The notes below the pieces were generated by a model that was not told the DNA's origin, did not search any database, and saw only the letters and a program-made list of their open reading frames with translations. Source: Ophiura sarsii (lineage: Eukaryota > Echinodermata > Ophiuroidea > Amphilepidida > Ophiuridae). From it: a stretch of DNA of 64,000 nt. The stretch is taken from NCBI GenBank assembly GCA_035610835.1, contig CM069453.1, forward strand, positions 70,806,682 through 70,870,681, written 5' to 3'. Shown piece after piece: positions 45,651 through 56,915 of this stretch; the stretch's first letter is position 1, and each line of letters begins with the position of its first letter. Position numbers and translations under genes: made by a program.

Positions 45651-45826
45651 TACGGGGATTCATGAAATTTTTCTAAGTTTAGTTCTTGGTAATTGCGCTT
45701 ATAGCACGGTCCTAGCAATTGCGCGCTATTAATGCTATTAACAATGTACTTCAATAGGATAATTGCGCTACTAGCCCCCTTGCTATTAAAAGCGCTATTT
45801 AAGCTATAATCAGTTATAGCGCCTTT

Positions 45827-46229
45827 CTCCTATTTTAGTGATGATTTATATGGCAGAGCTCTACCCTACACACCAGATACACACCACTTTCACAGTAGGA
45901 CACCTCTCACTCACCCAGACAATCATCTACTATTAAACACACACACACCAAGTTGGGTAATAATTACAGTGCTGTATTTAATCAGGTTATTTACGATGTC
46001 AAATTTACAGCATTCTGAAGCTGTACAATAAGTGAAATTTGTGGAATTCTGGATTGGCTGTGTATGTGCTATTACTAGTAATAATAATAGTGCAGTGTAG
46101 TGAGTGTACCATTGCCTCAAAGGACATTGTGCCATAAATGTAACGTTTAACAACATCATTGACTGACTTACGGGTATAAATACTACTATAGCATGTTTTT
46201 GAAAGATGTTTCAATGACAAATCCAAACA
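45827..46229. other. No recognisable gene
   Basis: Includes a short (CA)n stretch near 45937-45948. Nothing else recognised. Confidence 0.4.
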
Positions 46230-46384
46230 GAACACTTACACTAACGCGTGAAAACCCCGCCCATTCGGTCTCCCATCACTGAACACTTACACTAACGCGT
46301 GAAAACCCCGCCCATTCGGTCTCCCATCACTCAGAACACTTACACTAACGCGTGAAAACCCCGCCCATGTCGGTCTCACATCAC
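46230..46384. repeat. 51-53-bp tandem repeat, 3 copies
   Basis: GAACACTTACACTAACGCGT begins at 46230, 46281 and 46334. Units end in CGGTCTC(C/A)CATCACT. Confidence 0.95.
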
Positions 46385-46674
46385 TTAATACCTATCCACC
46401 TTGTGAGCTTTCAAAGATCTTAATAAAGCTTAAACATTATTTCTTAATTAGTCAATACGTTGAACGTGCCTGATTTATACAGGAGCAAACAAGACGTGTA
46501 TAGTAGTGTCTTGATTTTTAGATACAGTCATGGTTTAATTAAGTCGATGGCTCAATACATGCAGTTTTCATCATACGGATGGCCATATAATAATAAAAAT
46601 AAACAGTTTCGATCCATGATCATTTGGCTAAAAACGAACGAATTCATTTTTTATAATGTAATGCTATGCTTCAG

Positions 46675-46930
46675 GGATTTTGTGTCCATCTGTGGCCATT
46701 GGTGCAATTTAATTGGGATTTTGTGTCCATCTGTGGCCATGGGTGCAATTTAATTGGAATTTTGTGTCCATCTGTGGCTATGGGTGCAATTTAATTGGGA
46801 TTTTGTGTCGATCTAGCTAGCTGTGGCCATGGGTGCAATTTAATTGGGATTTTGTGTCGATCTAGCTGTGGCCATGGGTGCAATTTAATTGGGATTCTGT
46901 GTCCATCTGTGGCCATAGGTGCAATTTAAT
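46675..46930. repeat. 41-bp minisatellite, ~6 copies (locus 2)
   Basis: Same unit as at 40621-40932, mostly with GATTTTGTGTCC instead of GATGTTGTGTCC. Two units carry an inserted CTAGCTAG-like expansion. It is not inside an obvious mariner element here. Confidence 0.93.
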
Positions 46931-48008
46931 TTTTAAAACGTATCTGTACTTTTACTTCTTTTCATGATATTTATAAATTAAAAGTGACAATTTACAAGAT
47001 CACCAATAACGCAAGTCTAGTCCAAAGCTTATGGCCGGAGGTAGGATAAGGTTAGAGTTAGGATTACGGTTACGTTGGAGGATTACGGTTTAGGGTTAAG
47101 GTTTACAGTTTATAGAGATCGCCGGCTGTCGTGTGACTAGCATTTTCCTCAGGCCAATTTGTATATGTGTTTAGTAAGCGAGCGATGTGTATGATATAGT
47201 TTGTTAAATTTTGAATAAAAGCAATGTCCGGAAGACAGTGAAAAAAGGAAACTCTCTCTCTCTCTCATCACAGAAGCGCACGACGAGAAACCAATTTATT
47301 TTTCGATGTCATGGCTTCGATGAAAATTGATAAAACAGAACAATCGCTCAATCCAGTGATGACACTGTGATATGTTTCAATTCAGTTGAAAACAATGATA
47401 ACACGCCATTTGGACAGCAGCCGTTACAGACGATTGGAATAAATAATTATAACACTATACGCGGGAAATAAAATTCATAGGATTTTTATCGTAACTTAAA
47501 TGTGGATATATATATTATAGTGGTCAGTGATGTTGGATTTGTGGATTCGTGGACTCATACTCTGGATGGTAGTGCCGAGTTATCACTCAATAAAAGATGA
47601 TTGTTTCAACAAAAACAAAATGTAAGATGCTGCTATTGTATTTATATTATTTGTTCTATATAATTAGTATATAAGTTAATTCATTTGCATTGTTGTTAAT
47701 ATTCATGATTCAAAATCATCATACTTACGTGGCATAGCGCCAGTGCTTTATAACGCATTGTTTTTTCCGACGTCATTATTTTCGCTACTTTTGCGATCAA
47801 AATATAGGCCACGTAGATATACGTCCACCGACGCGCGCGAGAGGTAGTCGATTTATGTACTAAGGGTTATGACACTGAAAGTGATTACCAGGCAATAGTT
47901 CGTTTGCTGAGACAATAATCGTTTTTGGCACTGCTATAGTACTTGGCACCGTGCAGTAGTTCTGCGTTTCGACCTGACGCGTTTTCTGTTGCTTAAGCTG
48001 TTGCTACC
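46931..48008. other. No gene recognised; telomere-like degenerate patch
   Basis: 47040-47100 has GGTTAGAGTTAGGATTACGG and GGTTTAGGGTTAAGG, loosely like TTAGGG repeats but too degenerate to call. A (TC)n stretch lies near 47251-47266. Confidence 0.4.
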
Positions 48009-48290
48009 ATGACCCAGACCCAATTACTTTTTTGTATGGTTAACTATAACATCCTTTATATCAACATATGTTCACATTGTTCATTTATCAACACTGATCA
48101 CATATTGAGGGTTATAATAATGGAGTGCAAAGTGAGACAAGGTTGCCCGAATACACCCTTACTCTTCGGTTTCGGTGTTGACTTATTTTCTCCATTGAAT
48201 TCTACTCCCTTCAACCTCTTACTAATCACACACAGCGACATTCGATCAAACTTTGACTATCTGGATGACTTTTTAGTTCTTTACGATTGA
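48009..48290 (+). pseudogene. Decayed reverse transcriptase fragment
   Basis: The 93-codon frame contains CKVRQGCPNTPLLF and, about 40 residues on, YLDDFLVL. These match RT motifs (GVRQGCPLSPLLF, YADD) in order and at plausible spacing. The catalytic box reads YLDD. Nothing upstream or downstream is recognisable as the same element, and the segment abuts a TIR element. Clade not determined. Confidence 0.5.
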
Positions 48291-48330
48291 TGCGGCATTA
48301 ATTGGATATTACAAAAGTTGGTATCATTTA

Positions 48331-49250
48331 CTCTCTAAATGTAAAAGAGTGAAATTCCACTATAATGGAGTGAATATTCATTCTTCAAAGGAGTGCGGAG
48401 AGTGATCACTCTAATAGAGTGAAAGTCAATCCTTAAAAGAGTGGAACCATTTTCACCCCAAAAAATAGTGAATTTTGTTCACTCCAGAAACAGGTGAATT
48501 TTCACTCTTCGAAGAGTGCCTACTGTGATCACTCCATTGGAGTGAAAAAAGAGTGAATATATAAGGAGTGAATTTCACTCATTTGGAGTGAACTTCACTC
48601 TCATTGAGAGTGAACAATAATGGAACATTTTAATTACTTAATCACATTCACATGAATAACTTGCAATAGAAAATTTGAATAACAAACAAAGAGTCATTAT
48701 CCAAACTATACTTACCTTTTCTCGACCAAACAACTGCTGTCATTTGCCTATGTTACATTATCACTTCCTTTCGGTAGTGAAACGATATCATGAACATGAT
48801 ATGTAAAGTATCTAAATCTACTTTCTATGGTGTTTTTTATCGATGATGTTTTTACGCGTTTCATTAATGTAATTTATATTTAATCATTATTTGGACCTTA
48901 AAATTATTGCAGAAACAATTAACATTGATATCATCATTAATTATCACTTCAATAATGTTTAAATTTGATAAAATAAAGAATATTTTGAGTTTTTGAATAT
49001 TTTTCTATTTGATTGTGTTCCGGCTCTCAAATTATTTAAATCTGGTACAACTGATTACTCGCACAGAGTGAAAAGTCACTCGACACAGAGTGAAAATCAC
49101 TCTTTTCGAGTGACAATAATTTCACTCTGAACTCATCAACCGCACCGAGTGAAAAGTCACTCGACACCGAGTGAAAAATCACTCTTTACGAGTGACAATG
49201 ACTTCACTCTGAACAACGAGTGACATTTTCACTCTTTTACATTAAGAGAG
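48331..49250. mobile_element. 920-bp TIR element full of GAGTGA/TCACTC
   Basis: Ends CTCTCTAAATGTAAAAGAG and the complement ending CATTAAGAGAG, each bordered by TA. Both flanks of the interior are packed with GAGTGAA...TTCACTC inverted pairs (about 48335-48610 and 49065-49235). An AT-rich centre contains no coding sequence. Tc1/mariner-like target (TA), non-autonomous. Confidence 0.8.
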
Positions 49251-49901
49251 TACATAGATTTCCGAAATCACTGTTACCTTTGTATAGATTTGTTGAGTTC
49301 TATCGGATGAGAGACCTATGAATAAATGTATCGATTAGTACTAGCAAATAACTTTGCTCCCGTTTGCGGGGGGAGTGGGATTACGTATATCAGAAGTGGT
49401 CTTTCAGGATATCTCGATCCAGGGGGTCTCTTTGCAAAGTTAGCGTTTCGATTATCCAATAATACCCAGAAATATATCATAAGGAAGCACATATCGAAAC
49501 AAGGGGGGGGGGGTCTTTTCGTTTATTTACGTGCGATAGAGCGGCAATTGTCGCATCCAACAATAAAGCATCAATAATCGCGCACTTACGTCCTAGCTAG
49601 TCGCCACTGTTAAACATGGGATTGACTGTTCTTGCACACACGTATAATTCATAATTCTAGTCACAAACATGACACCTGTCATGCTATAGGACTGGTATTT
49701 TTTTCAATAAAGCTTCCAAGCTTTCAGGATTTCCCAATCAAAGTAATTTCAACTGATATGTGGATATTTCCATCGCAGCAACAAAAGTACGAGGATTATA
49801 AAATAATTCGGAACAATTTAAAGAATATAATGTAAAAGCTGAATGCAAACTGCTTATCCACAAAAATAGCCTGTGTAAGTAAATGTAATAAATATAAGAG
49901 G
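49251..49901. other. No recognisable gene
   Basis: A G-run lies at 49504-49513. No exon, RNA gene or element end recognised. Confidence 0.4.
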
Positions 49902-49940
49902 ACCTGACGTTTCGATTCTAACAGAATCTTTATCGAAGGT
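49902..49940 (-). ncRNA. Decayed hammerhead-ribozyme-like motif of the Penelope element
   Basis: On the minus strand: ACCT (stem I), TCGATAA in place of CTGATGA, stem-loop AGATTC-TGTT-AGAATC (stem II), GAAA, CGTC, then AGGT closing stem I. Penelope-like elements are known to carry such ribozymes in their terminal repeats. Three transitions in the first core box, including two normally invariant bases, predict loss of activity. It lies about 520 bp 3' of the element's stop codon. Confidence 0.5.
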
Positions 49941-50005
49941 AAAATGACAGAATACAGCACACACTAACGTATATATATATAGACATGGGAACAAAGGGCA
50001 GGAAG

Positions 50006-50461
50006 TCACATGGGATGATGTAACACAGAGGGGGTAAAAGTGACAGATGGATGAATAGGGGAAGGTATAACAAACTTGACAGCTGATTGATGAAGTGGAT
50101 AATGTAACAAAGGGATGACATAGACAAAGGGGAGATTAAAAAGTAAAGGGCAAATGGGATATAAAAAATGGAGAGTAAAATCTATATAATGGTGATGGAT
50201 GACTACAAATGAATAATGAAAAAATAGATGTAAATGTAAATGGTAACAAATAATGGAAATGCACTGGAACGAGTAATGAAAATTACTGTGCATAGGAGAC
50301 AATGTCGAAAATGAAAACATAGTGTCACACATAACAAGAAGTAAAAAATAGGAAAATAAAAAATAAAGTGAAGTAAAAGTGGAAAAAAACAAATGGGTAA
50401 AAAATACAAGTGATGGGTTGCACAGATACAAATGGAGGAGGTGGTGGGGGGTGGTTAGAGT
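50006..50461 (-). other. 3' untranslated region of the Penelope-like element (presumed)
   Basis: Between the stop codon at 50462 and the hammerhead-like motif. Strongly purine-rich on the plus strand. Open frames on the minus strand are pyrimidine-tract artefacts. Confidence 0.45.
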
Positions 50462-52199
50462 CTAATCGTTCCCTTCCTGGATGTTTAGGCCATGGGGCTG
50501 AATGTTGAGAAGACGCTTCATCCATAGTTTCTCTCTACTGAGACGTACCACTTCTGAACGGCTACCTAAAGATTCAATGCCCTGTAAGATCATATCAGAC
50601 ATAGTGTGGTTGGGAAGGTTAAAGTGGTGTCCGACAGGTGGCTTGTTGGTGTTGACCGTCGATCTGTGTCCATAGAAGCGCTTCTTCAGTGAGTTTTTGG
50701 TCTCACCAACATACTGGACACCACACACTCTACATGATAAGAGGTAAATGACATTAGATGTGGTACAAGTGATGTGACCCTTCGTCTTGTAGGTGGCATG
50801 GGTGGTGTGACTGGTGAAGGAATCGCCTTCCTTGATGTGTTCCCGGCAAACGACGCACCTGCTGGTCGACTCGCACTTAGAAGTGCCATGCTGCGTCAGT
50901 TAATGGGGGAATAGTAGCACGTACTAACATATCTCGTAGGTTGCGAGGGCGTCTGTAGGCCAGGATGGGTATGTCAGGAACTGCACGACGAAGACGGTCT
51001 GATGTGTGGAGAATGTGATGGTTAGTGTTGGTGATGTGACGTAGAGGAGGAAGGTTAGGATGAAATGTGGTGACAAGGGGAATCTTAGGGGTAGGGTCTT
51101 GGTTTCTAGACTTCTCCTGAAGGACTGTGGCTCTCTGGAGAGAGTGGACTTTCTTGATGGCTTGCTGGACTTTGGTGAAGCTGTGACCCCTGGTAACCAG
51201 ATGCTTCTTCAAATTCTGTGCATGATATAAGAATTTGGATTCGTTAGAGCAAATACGTCGGAGACGGAGAGCCTGACTATATGCTATGCCAGTCTTACAA
51301 TGGCGAGGGTGGCAGCTTGAAGCATGGAGATACTGGTGCGTATCTGTGGGCTTGGTGAAGAGATCTGTAGATACCATTCTCAGCTTTCTGTATGGTTACA
51401 TCAAGAAAGTGTGCCTGTTGGTGGGAGTAATCAGAAGTGAACTTAATGGTCCTGTGAAATGAGTTCATGTGATCAATGAATGTGAGGAGGCTGCTTTCAT
51501 CACTGGTCCAGATAAAGAATACGTCGTCGATGTACCGCAACCAAATCCAAGGTCGACAAGGCGCTTCAGCTAGCATTTGTTCCTCCAGCCTATAGACATG
51601 AAAAGACAGGCCCATGAAGGAGCCATCCTAGTGCCCATAGCTGTGCCATGTACCTGCAAGTAGGTCCTGTCCATGAAAGTGAAATTGTTCTTGGTTAGGA
51701 CATGGTTCATGAGGCATTCAATGTCAGATATGGGAGGACTGGAATGACCAACCTTGGCCAAAGCTGCACGGCTTGCTTCGATGCCTTCCTGATGGGGAAT
51801 GTTGGTATAGAGGGACTTGACATCAAATGTGCCAATAATTGCGGTGCTTGGAACTTGGTTCTTGATGGCTTCGAGTTTCCTGAGAAAGTCCGGGGTGTCA
51901 TGGATATAGGAGGGAACCTGTGGAACAAGAGGCTTGATGAAGTTATCGACAAAGAGGGATATATGCTCAGTTGGGGAGCCGTTGCCAGAGATGATGGGTC
52001 TGCCTGGGTTGCCCGGCTTATGGATCTTGGGAAGGAGGTAGAAGCGGGCAGCACTGCAATCTTTGGGAGATAGAAACTCAAAGGCCTTGTCAGAGAGCTC
52101 ATGACGCTGATGCATGTCATCCAGAGTATGCTGAATCTGTTGAGAAAATGTGTTAGTTGGATCACATAACAATTTAAAGAATGATGACGTCCCAAACAA
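50462..52199 (-). mobile_element. Penelope-like retroelement, RT + GIY-YIG, 5'-truncated
   Basis: Minus-strand order. RT domain: ARFYLLPKIHKPGNPGRPII, FDVKSLYTNIPHQEGIEA, HGTAMGTRMAPSWA, then after a frameshift (~51590) RYIDDVFFIW with the catalytic DD, and QAHFLDVTI. After another frame change (~51370) comes a basic linker frame to 50877. A +1 shift at ~50885 opens a zinc-knuckle-like CVVC...C...CRVC region, then the GIY-YIG endonuclease: YVGETKNSLKKRFYGHRS and PVGHHFNLPNHTMSDM. It stops at 50462. The N-terminal part is missing beyond 52199. At least three frameshifts make it inactive. Domain order is diagnostic of endonuclease-bearing Penelope-like elements. Confidence 0.93.
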
Positions 52200-52399
52200 T
52201 TGTTTACCTATTCTTTTAGGTCCTCCTTCTGTTGGTCCTCGTGACTACGTCCGTCCCTCGCTGGGCACTTGATTGGGGTAGTCAGACAATCTATGATTAT
52301 TTCTATTTGATCAATGATCGAGTTCAATTGGACAACAAGAAGTGCTAGATTGGGCTGCCCACCTTAAAACCGTTTTACAGTGATGAAATACGTACGACG
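52200..52399. other. Short unassigned interval
   Basis: Between the Penelope-like truncation point and the CR1/L2 fragment. Nothing recognised. Confidence 0.4.
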
Positions 52400-53390
52400 C
52401 ATGGAAAATACAGACTATGTCCAAATATTAAATAATTGACTATTTCTATCAAAGGAAAATTGTTTTCTGAAAAATCAATTTACAAAGTATCTTGTTTCAA
52501 GGACATAAAATCGTGGATGACTGCAAATAAGATGAAATTGAATGATGACAAAACTGAGCTTCTCATTATTACCTCCAAATACCATCAATCAAAATCTAGC
52601 ACTGATTTCTTTCAATCGCTTCTTCCAACATTTTAAGGCTTCTACTAGTGCTCGTAATCTAGGAATTATATTTGATAACACGCTGTCAATGGACGACCAC
52701 ATCAAAAATGTTTGCAAATCTACGTATTTCCAAATAAGGAACATTAATTAATTTCGCAAAGTGCTTAATGATGATAATGCTATACACTTCTTCACGCCTT
52801 AGTCACATCACGTCTTGACAATGGCAATGCTTTATTATATGGGATCACTGAACGACAACTCAATAAACTTAACGAGCTCAGAATGCTGCTGCACGAATGC
52901 TCACAAGGACTATATAGAAAATGTGATCACATTTCACCTGTTTTACAGCGACTGCATTGGTTACCTATTCGGTATCGCATCCATTTCAAACTCCATCTCC
53001 TCACCTGGAAAACCCTACTATGACATGGCATCTTCTTATATCAGCGATCTTCTCAATCCACATATTCCATCACGTCACCTCAGATTGTCGGATAAACAGT
53101 TTCTCTCAGTTCCTCGGACACATTCTTCATATGGCGACCGGGCTTTCTATGCTTGTGCACCTAAACTGTGGAACTCACTTCCTTCAGATCTTCGATTCTG
53201 TGATTCACTTGATGGTTTCAAAAAGACTTCAAGAACTCATCTGTTGAAGATTGCTTATGATTTTGACTGATTGACTTCTATGTAACTGTTTTATATTTTG
53301 ATTGGTTATATTTGTTTTGATGTTTGCGCCTCGGAATAGGTTGTCTAGATAGATAGCGCATTATAAATGCATTATTATTATCATTATTAT
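52400..53390 (+). mobile_element. CR1/L2-like LINE fragment, decayed
   Basis: Plus-strand remnants: SWMTANKMKLNDDKTELLI, ARNLGIIFDNTLSMDDHI, then after frameshifts SRLDNGNALLYGI, LQRLHWLPIRYRIHFKL and SSYGDRAFYACAPKLWNSLP with a C-terminal HLLKIA and stop at 53268. At least three frame breaks. The 3' tail TAGCGCATTATAAATGC with (ATT)n ends at ~53390. It is the same type as the fragment at 3246 but from further upstream, starting just after the FADD box. A TTAA MITE has inserted at the tail. Confidence 0.88.
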
Positions 53391-53393
53391 TAA

Positions 53394-53600
53394 CCCCCTG
53401 AGAACTACCGGCCGATTGGTCAGAAAGATAGACACATCATTTATTGCACCAATCAGAGACATTGTTAGAATAATTGTACCCCTGAAAAAGATTGGAGTGA
53501 AATATTTTACAAGCTGCATTTTAATTGGCTATTAAAATGAGTATATACTGCAATAAACCAATCAGAACCACTGTAAGATAGGCCAGTAGTGCCCAGGGGG
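53394..53600. mobile_element. 207-bp TTAA-flanked MITE (family C)
   Basis: TTAA at 53390-53393 and 53601-53604. Ends CCCCCTGAGAACTACCGGCC and the complement GGCCAGTAGTGCCCAGGGGG. Several ATTGG/CCAAT motifs pair inside. No coding capacity. Confidence 0.88.
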
Positions 53601-53799
53601 TTAAAGATTACTAAGGAAGGTTCCGACGAATCTTCATTGGTGAAATATTGTTTTCAAAGTAGTTAGATCGTTAAAGATCTTTTCATTTCGAATTGAATCA
53701 TTTTGAGAGTCTGATAACAAATGAAATTCACACACATGTTTCAAAATATACCGAGTCTAATATACAAGTCATGTTGTTTTTCTTTCTCTGATACATTAA

Positions 53800-54038
53800 C
53801 ACTTTCCATGCGGCAGGCGGCTGCAGACGACATTCCAAAATTGCACAAAATGTATAAAAAATGTCAAAATTATTGAATTTCATTACCATATTTGGAACTA
53901 CCATGAAAAATGCATTGACATAAGTACAAACATGCCTAGTATTGGTTCAGTAATACTTCAGATAGACCTTGCCATTTAAGAAAGTTTTCTGAAAAATCTG
54001 TTTTGTATATGGTAAAACTAATAGCCGCGTGGAAAGTG
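53800..54038. mobile_element. TTAA-flanked MITE (family D, tandem copy 1)
   Basis: TTAA at 53796-53799 and 54039-54042. Ends CACTTTCCATGCGGC and the complement GCCGCGTGGAAAGTG. Body contains CATGCCTAGTATTGGTTCAG. Confidence 0.85.
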
Positions 54039-54042
54039 TTAA

Positions 54043-54264
54043 CACTTCGGCAGTCATCGTGACAGTTCCAATAGTTCACAAAATACTTCAACAATGTCAA
54101 AATTATTTTTTTGATTTCATCACCATATTTGGAATCACTGTGTGAAATGCATTGAAATAATACAAACATGCCTAGTATTGGTTCAGTAATTCTTGAGACA
54201 GACTTTGAAAGTTGGGAAATGTTTCTGTTTTGTATAATAAGGTAAAAAACTAATATGGAAAGTG
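54043..54264. mobile_element. TTAA-flanked MITE (family D, tandem copy 2)
   Basis: Starts at the TTAA (54039-54042) that closes copy 1 and ends at TTAA 54265-54268. The body repeats the CATGCCTAGTATTGG segment in the same orientation. The left end CACTTCGGC is a shortened form of the family end. Confidence 0.8.
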
Positions 54265-54268
54265 TTAA

Positions 54269-56736
54269 AACATTTGTCGCCTTTCATTTTACATGTTGGG
54301 ATCTAATCAATGGATTCTTCATCAAAATGTAATCACCTCTTTACCTTCTAAAGTAATCATCCGTTTCATATGAAGTTTAATCTTACAATGTTTATACCAA
54401 AGTCATATAGCTTGAGTTCAGCTCTTAAATGACTAACACTGATTTTGAGTCGCGATACAACAGTGAATATTCACTGGCAAGAGTCAATTAAATGTAATTC
54501 CATTCAACAGCATATGGTAGGTAATCAGTATCATTATAACCCTATCATAATATAAAAACAATGTAACCTTGATTATAAACTATTCTTAACATTACCAATC
54601 ATTTTAGCTAATTTAGGAATTACAAAAGGTATTAGATGTATTATATAGAATACAATACTTTTGGACAAGAGGGAAAATATTCCATATGTGACCAGTCACA
54701 TCGAAAAGAACATGTTGTCGGCAAAGTCAGTTTTGAGATAGAGATCAATGGTGAAATATAAAGAAAATAATATAAACAAATATGCTTCTTCAAATCATAT
54801 CTTGTGATTACAAAGTCAGATTACTTTCAACGTGGTATCATTTCAAAGCTTAAAATGTGCTCTTTCAAGTCATACCAATAACGCAGATTTGACTCTATTA
54901 AAAATAATTTGAGCGATATGGTGCACTATAAAACAGCCAGTCTCGGTCGGGGAAATTTAAAAAACAGAGTTGTCGGTGCAAAAGATCTTCATAGACGTAT
55001 TCAGTATTAGAATAACAGAATAACAAACCACATGCACATCTAGACGATACGCTGAATGATTTCTACGGAAATCGCTTTTTTCCATATTTTCCTGCCATTC
55101 AGCATGTTAAGAATCTTTCAAAACCTTGCATAATATACCGTACATCCCCTGCTTGCGTTTTGTAAGGCCAATTTGACGTCAGCCACTAGCGTTATTTGTG
55201 CTTTTGATTAATATCATTCAAAGTACCAGATAACCAAAATAAACGCATCCACAAATTAATGTATTCATAATTCATTCTCTAGTAAATCGCGTAGTCATTT
55301 CTTCAACAACGATTCTAGTAGAAAATCTCTCGTTTTTGCGCGATACTCGCTATTTTGATAATCTGGCTCTGATTCAAATGTTGTGTTATTTCATCATGTG
55401 GAAATGTCAGTATTATCGCCGGTAAATCTGAATCACGGATCGCTATGCCAGGTAAGACTTATTTGAAGGAAAGGGACATTTTGGCGGAGTAAAATGTCAT
55501 AGGTTTTTCTCTGATTGTACATGTCCATCCATAATAATATTGGAAATCGTTTCGACATGTAACACTGTGTTATGTATATTTAGGTCTTAAAATAGTATGT
55601 ATGTAATTCATCGAACTGATAACATCAAACCAGTTGTGTAGATAGATCGCGTTTGAATTGATTGTTGTCTGATCATATGTTGTGATACGCGTTAATATGA
55701 CCTTTACAAAATATGCCAGATATAGAAAGTTATTTTAAAATAATATTAATTTGAAATAAATAATCTGTTACATGCATTGTATTAGTTAAAGTGCTTATCA
55801 TTCGAATTGAATTTATTTATAAATCCGTAAAGTTACTTCTGTATACAACATTGCATTGTTTTTGATGGTTCCCGTTGTACTTTTATCGTACCGGCAACAA
55901 GCAATCACAAGCAATGCTCCTATTCGTTCACCATTGTAATGCACACCATTGATGAAATGTGCCTACAGTGTTGCACAACATGGCATTAGTTGCACACATC
56001 TTTCCAGGAGCTCAGTCTGTGAGTTTTATCGTGTTCAAGCTGATACAGGGTGCATATCTACAAGCGGGTCCATAGGAATAGGGTAGCCTCCTTGATTTTC
56101 CAAACGACTGCGCTGAAAAGACTACATTTCCGACGAGCTTGTAATCGCCATATTTCCTGTAAAAACACACACATTTTAACCAAATTTACTCAGATGATCT
56201 ACACATTTCATTCATTGTGCATGGAGGTAATGTCCAATGAATCACAATAGTTCAAGAATCCTAGTCATTTACACAATTCTTCGTACTTTATTATCTCTTT
56301 AATTAGGAAATCTGTCATGTTTTTAATTGAAAACACTTTTAAGGGTTCGTCATAGTGTATTTAGTATAGTGCACATACTTCTTATGTGGGAGAGATGGCG
56401 TACATTGTTTAACTTTTGCACGACGATTCCTTGACAGGCCAATCAGTTGTCAAAACTTAAAACGATATTTACATCATGCGCGTGTCTTCAAATAATTTAT
56501 AGCTATTGACTGTAATTACTCGTTAAATGTTCCACTTTTTAACGCAAGTTATGTAAAAATGCACACAATTTTAAAATGTCTCTAAAATTGTCAAATTTTG
56601 GACGGTAGCACCACGGTAGTTAACAAATACATAGACGTATGGTACATGTACATGTTAAGAAGAGTATTGTCTACAAAATAATGAAGCGTTTATTTTTAAT
56701 TTCGTTTTCGTTTCTAAATTACGGTGTGAAATCCCC
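54269..56736. other. No recognisable gene
   Basis: About 2.5 kb of AT-rich DNA. A donor-like ATGCCAG|GTAAG occurs at 55445 but the frame is only two codons. No element ends, RNA gene or coding domain recognised. Confidence 0.4.
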
Positions 56737-56915
56737 TGATTGGCTGCGGTCTGGTTACCATAGCAGCCAACCCCAAATTCTGGAGACATTATTTTGTGCA
56801 TACTGTTCTCATGCACCTATCCCCCAAATATGATACCAGTTGGTTATTTAGATTTTGAGTTAATGTTGTTCATGTCTTTAGCCAATCAGAGGCCTTGCTC
56901 GGTTACCCTGGCAAC
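56737..56915. promoter_or_regulatory. Paired CCAAT + RFX X-box modules
   Basis: CTGATTGGC at 56737-56745 (inverted CCAAT, Y-box form) is followed by GTTACCATAGCAGC at 56754-56767. GCCAATCAG at 56881-56889 is followed by GTTACCCTGGCAAC at 56902-56915. The second X-box fits the RFX consensus fully; the first has one change. NF-Y and RFX sites at this spacing are used together in some animal promoters. No nearby exon is recognised, so the role is open. Confidence 0.4.

Larger units (their letters stand above)
42012..45826. mobile_element. 3.8-kb foldback element enclosing a tandem array
   Basis: Left end AAAGGCGCTGGAACTGA, right end (inverted) AAAGGCGCTATAACTGA. The arms (42012-42610 and 45281-45826) are rich in GCGCAATT and ATAGCGCAATT. 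The block 42575-42610 (CAAGAGCGTGCTACTTGCGC...) is the reverse complement of the right-arm unit. The interior 42955-45280 is a different, tandemly repeated sequence. No transposase recognised. No TSD could be defined. Confidence 0.65.

Noticed and set aside
47040..47110. Possible interstitial telomere repeat
   Set aside because: Only a few degenerate TTAGGG-like hexamers; not above what simple-sequence decay gives.
50006..50431. 141-codon minus-strand frame rich in F, S, H, Y
   Set aside because: Pyrimidine-biased 3' region of the Penelope-like element; no motif.
51702..52073. 123-codon plus-strand frame
   Set aside because: Antisense of the Penelope-like RT domain.
55430..55460. ATGCCAG|GTAAG as a first exon
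   Set aside because: Only two codons before the donor and no promoter features; unsupported.
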